Shown one piece after another: positions 56,941-64,000 of a stretch of DNA of 64,000 bases. The translations under genes were made by a program, and so were the position numbers. Under the pieces are notes generated by a model. That model was not told the DNA's origin. It saw only the letters and a program-made list of their open reading frames with translations, and did no database searches. Source of the stretch: Siphonodentalium dalli (lineage: Eukaryota > Mollusca > Scaphopoda > Gadilida > Siphonodentaliidae); the NCBI GenBank assembly GCA_032622095.1, contig CP136066.1, positions 12,113,784 to 12,177,783 of the forward strand, given 5' to 3'. Numbering within the stretch: the first letter of the stretch is position 1; each line of letters starts with the position of its first letter.

Positions 56941-57036
56941 TGACCCCCGCACATGTTTTATTGGTGACACAGTGACCCTGCACGTGTTTGACATTCAGTC
57001 TCAGGCTGATTTCGGACCTGATATCAAACCAACCAA
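56941..57036 (+). CDS. Candidate internal exon inside the 3.94-kb element (unrecognised)
   Basis: Acceptor TTTGTTTGTGACAG ends at 56940 and donor GTAATA starts at 57037. Only one frame is open across it, reading from DPRTCFIGDTVTLHVFD to FGPDIKPT (31 codons, one leading and two trailing bases). The residue mix looks like real protein, but I cannot assign a family. It may be a captured host exon or part of the element's own gene. Confidence 0.4.
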
Positions 57037-57192
57037 GTAATATCCTCTAAATTTCAAGCCTAAAATTAAATAAACCTAGTTAACTGCATACCATGTTGTT
57101 CTGATAGAAACTATTGCCTCAAATAAAAAAAATGGGTCCCTATTTCAGAAAATTAATTGCTTATTTTCTATTGATTAAAAATCTTTTCTGTA

Positions 57193-57441
57193 TTAACCTT
57201 TCCATGACTGGAGCTTCCTCAAATTTTGTGAACACCCTGTGCCAATGCACTCTCTTATAAATGTGAGGATCCCTTATAAAAGAGAATGCTTTGGCCAAAC
57301 AATATTTACCTTGATCTTGTAAGACAATGCATTCTCTTATATATGCGAGGCGCCCTATGGGAGACTCGCATATATAAGAGAATGCTTTGGAACAGGGTCT
57401 TTAATGCTGCACCAGTACGGCTCCCGTCATGAAAGGATTAA
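57193..57441. mobile_element. Family A MITE (TTAA, CATGACTGG shell), nested in the 3.94-kb element
   Basis: Starts TTAACCTTTCCATGACTGG and ends GTCATGAAAGGATTAA. It carries two damaged copies of the hairpin cassette, with the first shortened. TTAA flanks both ends. Confidence 0.8.
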
Positions 57442-57616
57442 AGATTTGCACTCTAATCCTCATCAATTAGTTTTGACTTTTACAATGTAGCACTGGTACT
57501 TGATTTACTGAGAGTAATGTAGAATGAAATAGAATATTCTTATGCAGATTTTGAGGTAAATAGTCCAGGTGTCATTTATAAATTTGGTAGACAAATAAAA
57601 ATATTAGGATCAGGGT

Positions 57617-58055
57617 CAAGCCTGGATATAGTGTGTCAGACATTTGCAGAATGAGGTCCCCAGAGGGTGAATTTAGTGATGCTACCCTGCATCACCAAAT
57701 TAACCCTCTGGGAACCTCATTCTGTTTAGGCCTCATCTTCTGGAAGTACATGTACCAGTATCTATGGCCTCAAATTAACATTGATTTTAGTTACTTTTCT
57801 GTTCAGTTACTCTTTTCCCCCTAATTTGCAGACAATAATTTGCATAATCGAGGTGACTAATGAGTGAACATTATCAACTTCAACTGGGGAATTTCAATCT
57901 GATCCTAGGTCTCCCATAGCAGTTGAGGCCTAAGCAGAATGAGGTTCCCAAATGGTGAATTTGGTGATGCTAGCCTGCTGTGTCTGACAGTGTCAATAAA
58001 TTCACTCTCTGGGGACATGATTCTGCAAATGTCAGACACACTAAATCCGGGCTTG
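57617..58055. mobile_element. Family B foldback MITE nested in the 3.94-kb element
   Basis: Termini are CAAGCCTGGATATAG and CTAAATCCGGGCTTG. Each end carries an AATGAGGTCCCCAGAGGG-type palindrome. Flanks ATCAGGGT and GTCTGGGT share six of eight bases, consistent with a worn 8-bp TSD. Confidence 0.8.
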
Positions 58056-58097
58056 GTCTGGGTATTTATTAAGGTAGGTATGGGGGACCTCAAACTG

Positions 58098-58314
58098 TAC
58101 AGTAATGCTCTAAGTAATCGACTTCTTAACCACAGCAGAATTATGGGTAACTTTTCAGGATTTAGTTGGAAATATGGCTCGTTGCCATTCATCGGAAAGT
58201 TCTCCCCGTGAGCTTTCCGATGAATTACAACAAGCCATATTTCCGACTAAATCCTGAAAAGTTACCCATAATTCTGCTGTGGTTAAGAAGTCGATTACTT
58301 AGAGCATTACTGTA
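58098..58314. mobile_element. Family D palindromic MITE, copy 3
   Basis: Nearly perfect palindrome bounded by TA, from TACAGTAATGC to GCATTACTGTA. The arms contain CCACAGCAGAATTATGGGTA. TA flanks and CAGT termini suggest a Tc1/mariner-type non-autonomous element. Confidence 0.8.
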
Positions 58315-58514
58315 GTAATTGACTCTTTAGCCACAGCAGAATTATGGGAAATGTTTCAGGATTTAGTCGGAAATATGGCTTGTTGCTATTCAGTGGAAAA
58401 CTCTCACCGAGAGCTATCTGATGAATGGCAGCAAGCCATATTTCCGACTAAATCCTGAAAAATTACCCATAATTCTGCTGTGGTTAAGGAGTCGATTATT
58501 TAGGGCATTACTGT
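58314..58514. mobile_element. Family D palindromic MITE, copy 4 (tandem with copy 3)
   Basis: Second copy abutting 58098-58314. Its left tip is shared or lost and its right tip GGGCATTACTGTA is intact. The abutting pair suggests insertion into, or duplication at, the TA of the first copy. Confidence 0.75.
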
Positions 58515-58583
58515 ACAAGTAGGCCTGTACTGTACAAGACATGCTTTTTTCAATATGTCATACAAACTATTATTAATTTTTAG

Positions 58584-58651
58584 GTGATGAGCTGAGAAGA
58601 GTTATAACCACCTTACCAAGACTCATAGATCATAATGTCATGAGGATAAAG
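58584..58651 (+). CDS. Candidate internal exon inside the 3.94-kb element (unrecognised)
   Basis: A 68-nt segment between acceptor ATTAATTTTTAG and donor AAAG|GTATGA. Two frames stop at once; the third is fully open and reads from DELRRVITTLPRLIDHN to VMRIK, with two leading bases and none trailing. It looks like an amphipathic helical segment. Phase does not join directly to the 56941-57036 exon, so an exon would be missing between them or they belong to different transcripts. Confidence 0.42.
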
Positions 58652-58751
58652 GTATGATTTCAGAGCTGTTAGCCATTTATTCCAAATATATTATAAAATT
58701 GTATTTAAAATAATAACCACTAAAATATGATATGCATTTCAGAAAACTTAC

Positions 58752-58878
58752 AGAAAAACTTTGTCTTTTTTTCTCACGGAGTGGTGTTTGGTCGGGGTGC
58801 TGATATCCCGATTTCTTTTTACATTTCTTCTCTTTGTACTGACACTCGTTGATATTTAACTTGGTGTACGGTCCATTT
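58752..58878 (-). CDS. Candidate internal exon on the minus strand inside the 3.94-kb element
   Basis: Acceptor AATATTTTGCAG and perfect donor TTTTCT|GTAAGT bound 127 nt. Two frames are closed and one is open, beginning NGPYTKLNINECQYKEKKC and ending REKKRQSFS (42 codons). It is lysine-rich with two cysteines and could be nucleic-acid binding, but no family is recognised. It lies only 100 bp from the plus-strand exon candidate and on the other strand, so they cannot be in one transcript. Confidence 0.38.
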
Positions 58879-59160
58879 CTGCAAAATATTAAACATATTA
58901 CTAGTACTTATGCTATAACTAAGCTATAATAGCAACATGATTTTTTTCATCTACTACTATTTTTAATTATTTACATGCAATATAGTACACATTTTGCTGA
59001 GACTCAAAATTATTATAAAAAAAATATATACTGGTATGGTCAAACATGAATAGCCATACTGACATACAGACAACAACAAATAATATGCACTAGTAATATT
59101 AACCCTCAGGCTCCGTTGCTCCCCAGACAACTCAGATTTTCCCGTTTGACACAAAACACC

Positions 59161-59968
59161 TCACGCAAACAAAATATATCTGCCTCATATAGATGATTTT
59201 GGTACTAAAATGACCACAATAATATAGCCGAAACATCAGAATAAAAAAATTAGACATGAGGCAGCAAACTTCTTCAATGTTGATGTAACCGTGCACGAGG
59301 GGGGGGGGGGTGTGATTACTAGTACCTCACGAAACTTATTTGGAACAAATAAAACTATCGTCATCAACTTATATTGACATATATGTGTGAAGGAGATACC
59401 TGTTTTATCATTAATGTAAATAAACCCCTTAAATGTATGTAGTACAGACTGACCAACTTGTCAGATCATGGGACGGTATAGCCAAGTTTGGCAATTTATG
59501 GTAAAAGGTCCACCCAGGCAAATCACATCGACCCATTGTGTTAATTTTGGTATCAACATGAGCGTAAATATATCCCCGACGAATTTAGTTAATAAAATGC
59601 GACATGAGCCAGCAAACTTCGACACAAAATTGATGTAACCTGTTACGGGGGGTGTTTGTTGACATCAGAGTTTCCAAATATCCAAGCTACAAAAACATGA
59701 TTTCGCACTATTTAACTTATTGCCGTTGATCGGGGTTAGTCGATTCCTGTGAAAAACACTCTATTCAATTTGATTGAGTAGTTGTCAAAGTTATATAATT
59801 GCGTCTTGTATTATTAAATTAAGAAAAACGTACCGATGTTGAAATGTGCTTTTCTATTTTAAAACAATGTCTCACAAACCGGAAACACAATTCAAAATTC
59901 CACTTTCTGTTTAGCCTATCCCTGTCCCTACGGGCGAGTAGCTGGAGTTGGGACAGGGTACCAGTCTA
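59161..59968 (-). repeat. Right 808-bp inverted arm of the 3.94-kb element
   Basis: Inverse copy of 56027-56835. Differences seen by eye include an A/T change near the GAATTTAGTTAATAAAA stretch, TTTA versus TTAA near 59425, small changes near 59245-59255 and a shorter homopolymer at about 59300. The near-identity points to recent transposition or to homogenisation of the arms. Confidence 0.9.
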
Positions 59969-59976
59969 CCCACAAT
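59969..59976. repeat. Right 8-bp target-site duplication of the 3.94-kb element
   Basis: CCCACAAT lies immediately after the CCAGTCTA tip and matches 56019-56026 exactly. Confidence 0.9.
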
Positions 59977-60169
59977 CAAACTTTCATGCATTGAGTATGC
60001 GGAACGTGTTAACATCCATTTCATCAAGGTTGCCTCATTGGTTGCCTCATTGGTTGCTCCTATATCATCGGTGTTAAAGATATATTATGTAATTATTCAG
60101 GTGCTACAAACTGATAAGTTAGTATTCATGACATTCATGACAGGGTTAAACTTATTATCTGAACATTTC
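59977..60169 (+). repeat. Family G fragment with CCTCATTGGTTG repeats
   Basis: TTGCCTCATTGG repeats, then GTGTTAAAGATATATTATG and AAACTGATAAGTTAGTATTC, parallel to 9354-9470. Truncated after about 90 bp of G. Confidence 0.6.
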
Positions 60170-60514
60170 CTATTTTTTTTTTACAATTTTAATAATTTTT
60201 TCTTGTATTCTTTAACAATTTTATAATTTCACCCACACAGAGCCCCAGACAAACATGAGCAGACGACACTCTTCTATATGCTTCTGTATATGTGTGGGGC
60301 TCCCTGCAGGGTAATGGATGTTTTTTTTATGTTATGTCCTAAAAATTGTAAGAAACATTTATTTAAAAAAAATTATATTTTTTTTTAGGCCAATGCATTC
60401 TCTTATATATGCGAGGGGACCATAGGTCGCCTCGCATATATAAGAGAATGCATTGACACAGGGTAAAAAAATCCCGACTTACGACTGGATTTGATATGGC
60501 GGGTCACATATACA
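60170..60514. mobile_element. Family A cassette in GTGACCCGCC shell (left end missing)
   Basis: Contains the GAGCCCCAGACAAACATGAG block seen at 46370-46400 in inverse orientation, one hairpin with small changes, CACAGGGTAAAAAAATCCCG and the shell tip GATATGGCGGGTCACATATA. Confidence 0.72.
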
Positions 60515-61477
60515 TGAATGTGTGATTAGTGATTTCGAGCTTATTGTGCTACCACATTGCGCAGCCATATATAGGCATACACTATTATATATTATATTGG
60601 GTGGTTGGGGGTCATTATTTATAAAGTTTTGGTACATGTGTAAACAACTTTGACCATGTATATCATGTCGGTATATATTGTATGTTATGTCGGTATATAT
60701 TGTATATTATGTCGGGGGTTTAGTTTGTTCGAAAATGTAGCCTCAAGAGTTCATGGCACGATGTTTGGAAGATTATCTCACATCACCATATGCCATCAAA
60801 AAATCAATCATCTGTATTATTCTTGGACAAACATATATAGTGGCCCTATTCGAGTTACTGAATGATGTTTAGAATTCATCGAAAATAAATTAAACTGAAA
60901 CCGATTAGACGGCTGGATAGAATAATGTGTGGAAACATCAGATCAAATATTCACTTAAGAAATTTAAAGAAAACCGAGAAGCATTATTTCTGGCATTTCT
61001 ATTTGGAATGGATGTTTCTTCCAAAGGAACACTCACACCACAATATGTGTGTTTTTATTCTCATCATAGGACTCTTGTGTCAGGTTTCAGTACAGCTTAA
61101 GTTAACATTGACGTGTTTTATAGCCACGTACAATAGTTTATAGTTTTATGAAAGGACATGCATTCTTTCGTCCTTAATTTGAAAAATAGAATTGAAAAAC
61201 AAATTTAAATTTCACTGACTGCAGTAAGTTAGCCAGTAACGGTTACTGAAAACTTCAGAATTGAACTTATTTCACAAGTGCATCTGATGTACCCACAAGG
61301 GCACAGAAGAAAGGAAGAGGTTTTTTTGCGGAAGGGGGGGGGGGGGGGACTCCATAATAAGGGAATGCACAAAGTGTCCTTTTATTCATCATTTAATGGT
61401 AAGCAATATTTATGCTAAGAGAAAATTGAAATATATCCAAAACCATTTTTTGGGCTATATTACGCTCGCTGACGGAT
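60515..61477. other. Unassigned DNA
   Basis: GTCGGTATATATTGTAT repeats twice near 60667-60700. A G12 run is at about 61337-61350. Small frames show no domain. Confidence 0.35.
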
Positions 61478-63527
61478 AGTTACCCCTTAGGACATGTTCA
61501 TATTATAAGTTTAACCCTTTCTATACTAAATACTCGTTGAGGAGTAGTTTTAAGAAATGTTCATATAATAAGTTTAAACTTTCTGTACTATATACTAATT
61601 GAAGTTATCCCTTAGGAAATGTTCAGATAATAAGTTTGATCCTTTCTATACTAAATACTCATTGATGAGTAGTTATCCCTCAGGAAATGTTCAGATAATA
61701 AGTTTAACCCTCTCTATACTAAACATCATTGATGAGTAGTTATCCCACAGGAAATGTTCAGGTAATAAGTTTGATCATTTCTATACTAAATACTCATTGA
61801 TGAGTAGTTATCTCTTAGGAAATGTTTAGATAGTAAGTTTAACCCTGTCCACACTAAAGCATCATTGATGAGTAGTTGTCTCTTAGGAAATGTTCAGATA
61901 ATAAGTTTAACCCTGTCCATACTAAAGCATCATTGATGAGTAGTTATCCCTTAGGAAATGTTCAGATAATAAGTTTAACCCCGTCAATACTAAAGCATCA
62001 TTGATGAGTAGTTGTCTCTTAGGAAATGTTTAGATAGTAAGTTTAACCCTTTCTATACTAAAGCATCATTGATGAGTAGTTATCCTATATGGAATGTCCA
62101 GATAATAAGTTTAATCCATTCTATACTATCGCATCATTGATGAATAGTTATCCCTTAGGAAATGTTCAGATAATAAGTTTAACCCTTTCCATACTAAAGC
62201 ATTGACGAGTAGTTATCCCATAGGAAATGTTCAGATAATAAGTTTAACCCATTCTATACAAAAGCATCATTGATGAGTAGTTATCCCTTAGGAAATGTTC
62301 AGATAATAAGTTTAACCCTTTCCACACTAAAGCATTGATGAGTAGTTATCCCATAGGAAATGTTCAGATAATAAGTTTAACCCTTTCTATACTAAATCAT
62401 CATTGATGAGTAGTTATCCCATAGGAAATGTTCAGATAATAATAAGTTTAACCCTTTCTATACTAAAGCATCATTGATGAGTAGTTATCCCATAGGAAAT
62501 GTTTAGATAGTAAGTTTAACCCTTTCTATACTAAAGCATTGACGAGTAGTTATCCCATAGGAAATGTTCAGATAATAAGTTTAACCCATTCTATACAAAA
62601 GCATCATTGATGAGTAGTTATCCCTTAGGAAATGTTCAGATAATAAGTTTAACCCTTTCTATACTAAAGCATTGATGAGTAGTTATCCCATAGGAAATGT
62701 TCAGATAATAATAAGTTTAACCCTTTCTATACTAAATCATCATTGATGAGTAGTTATCCCATAGGAAATGTTTAGATAGTAAGTTTAACCCTTTCTATAC
62801 TAAAGCATCATTGATGAGTAGTTATCCCATAGGAAATGTTCAGATAATAAGTTTAACCCTTTCTATACTAAAGCATCATTGATGAGTAGTTATCCCTTAG
62901 GAAATGTTCAGATAATAATTTTAACCCTTTCTATACTAAATCATCATTGATGAGTAGTTATCCCATAGGAAATGTTCAGATAATAATAAGTTTAACCCTT
63001 TCTATACTAAAGCATCATTGATGAGTAGTTATCCCATAGGAAATGTGTAGATAGTAAGTTTAACCCTTTCTATACTAAAGCATCATTGATGAGTAGTTAT
63101 CCCATAGGAAATGTTCAGATAATAAGTTTAACCCTTTCCACACTAAAGCATTGATGAGTAGTTATCCCATAGGAAATGTTCAGATAATAAGTTTAACCCT
63201 GTCTATACTAAAGCATCATTGATGAGTAGTTATCCCATAGGAAATGTTTAGATAGTAAGTTTAACCCTGTCTATACTAAAGCATTGATGAGAAGTTATCC
63301 TATAGGAAATGTTTAGATAGTAAGTTTAACCCTTTCCACACTAAAGCATTGATGAGTAGTTATCCCATAGGAAATGTTTAGATAGTAAGTTTAACCCTGT
63401 CTATACTAAAGCATCATTGATGAGTAGTTATCCCATAGGAAATGTTTAGATAGTAAGTTTAACCCTGTCTATACTAAAGCATTGATGAGTAGTTATCCCT
63501 TAGGAAATGTTCAGTTAATAAGTTCAA
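61478..63527 (+). repeat. 68-bp satellite, about 30 copies
   Basis: Units contain AAGTTTAACCCTTTCTATAC, GCATCATTGATGAGTAGTTA and CCCATAGGAAATGTTCAGAT. Common variants lack CATCA or add ATA, giving about 63-71 bp. Runs of the same variant order recur. A single copy of the unit lies in the family K repeat at 37609, and the flank after 63527 matches that locus too. Confidence 0.94.
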
Positions 63528-63668
63528 CAAAAGAACATAGGTCTGCACTTGAACATTTCCAACCAATGGATAGAATTCCATCTGCACTTTCTTTCGTCTG
63601 TCCTCTGCTCATATTTCCTGAACATCCCTCCAGATGAATAATAAACTCTTCCAATGTATACTTTTATG
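63528..63668 (+). repeat. Right flank of the satellite: family K body
   Basis: TTTCCTGAACATCCCTCCAG and GATGAATAATAAACTCTTCC...ATACTTTTATGACTG correspond to 37784-37852, tying the satellite to family K. Confidence 0.65.
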
Positions 63669-63743
63669 ACTGAATCGGATAAATATATTTAGAATATTTA
63701 AGCTTTAAGATGCTGAAATGCACAATTTCCAGCAATTTTTGGC

Positions 63744-63812
63744 ATCTGGGAAGGGGGTACTGTACTTCTGGGGAGGGGGTACTGTACTTCTGGGGAGGGG
63801 GTACTGTATTTT
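63744..63812 (+). repeat. 24-bp G-rich tandem repeat, three copies
   Basis: GGGAGGGGGTACTGTACTTCTG-type units, three near-identical copies. Each has a GTAC-centred TACTGTA and a G-run. Confidence 0.8.
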
Positions 63813-64000
63813 CAAATCTATGCTGAGGCCATTGTCCTTGGAATAAGACCCATAAATATTGTTTTTTATTTAAGATCGGGACATTCGGCAAACCTCGTCA
63901 GAGGCCCCAGGGGTCATAGGTCAAGGAGTCCAGAATGGGTCAGGGGAAATAACTGTCTGTACTTTAGCTTGTTCGCAACATTAGTCAATGAGTTGTTCCC
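63813..64000. other. Unassigned window end
   Basis: No gene or repeat recognised. A short minus-strand frame (63664-63891) runs over the G-rich repeat and is not credited. Confidence 0.35.

Larger units (their letters stand above)
56027..59968. mobile_element. 3.94-kb DNA transposon with 808-bp terminal inverted repeats and 8-bp TSD
   Basis: Arms 56027-56835 and 59161-59968 are inverted copies that differ at only a handful of sites by eye, including a C/G-run length difference. Termini are TAGACTGGTACCCTG and its complement. The 8 bp CCCACAAT occurs directly outside both ends (56019-56026 and 59969-59976), a perfect target-site duplication. An 8-bp TSD is known for hAT, P and some other superfamilies, but no transposase is recognised. 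Just inside each tip is a 9-bp subterminal inverted repeat (CCCTGTCCC...GGGACAGGG). The interior (56836-59160) carries exon-like segments and older MITEs of families A, B and D. Confidence 0.9.

Noticed and set aside
56027-59968. Assembly hairpin artefact as explanation of the inverted arms
   Set aside because: A foldback artefact would not give a 2.3-kb non-symmetric interior, small differences between arms, and a perfect 8-bp duplication outside both tips.

Overview
This window is nuclear DNA from an animal, most likely an invertebrate. The sequence shows split genes with GT-AG introns, no bacterial-style operons, AT-rich intergenic DNA and a very dense load of short inverted-repeat transposons (MITEs) and minisatellites. 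One repeat at 44.5-45.5 kb has an ending that I associate, from memory, with mollusc and other lophotrochozoan genomes. That is only a weak hint at the taxon.

Only one host gene can be read with confidence. It is the 5' two-thirds or more of a secreted tyrosine kinase of the PKDCC/VLK type on the minus strand. Exon 1 is 17754-18365, exon 2 is 6017-6145, exon 3 is 2450-2658 and exon 4 is 1074-1330. All four join in frame through GT-AG junctions and give 402 codons plus one base. The C-terminal end lies beyond position 1. Intron 1 is 11.6 kb and holds, on the opposite strand, a two-exon FLYWCH-finger/MULE-type transposase gene fragment (14384-15403), as well as MITEs and minisatellites.

The rest is mainly repeats. 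Recurrent families, lettered here for convenience, are: A, a hairpin cassette that sits in at least four different MITE shells, three of which target TTAA; B, an 8-bp-TSD foldback MITE; C, a foldback carrying CCATATATGG motifs; D, a TA-flanked palindrome; E, a TA-flanked foldback of about 0.53 kb; F and G, TTAA-flanked elements; I, the host repeat of an empty-site pair; J, a degenerate family; K, a hairpin repeat that appears to have seeded a 30-copy satellite; and L, a ~0.33 kb tandem repeat. Large arrays are at 15.9-16.7 kb (35 bp), 20.8-21.4 kb (51 bp), 26.9-28.8 kb (34 bp, about 57 copies), 31.6-32.5 kb (89 bp), 35.8-36.7 kb, 40.6-41.8 kb (195 bp), 49.4-50.7 kb and 61.5-63.5 kb (68 bp).

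The most unusual object is a 3.94-kb mobile element at 56027-59968. Its inverted terminal repeats are about 808 bp and almost identical, and a perfect 8-bp target duplication flanks it. Its 2.3-kb interior carries several spliced-exon-like segments and older MITEs, so it may have captured gene pieces. I do not recognise its transposase.
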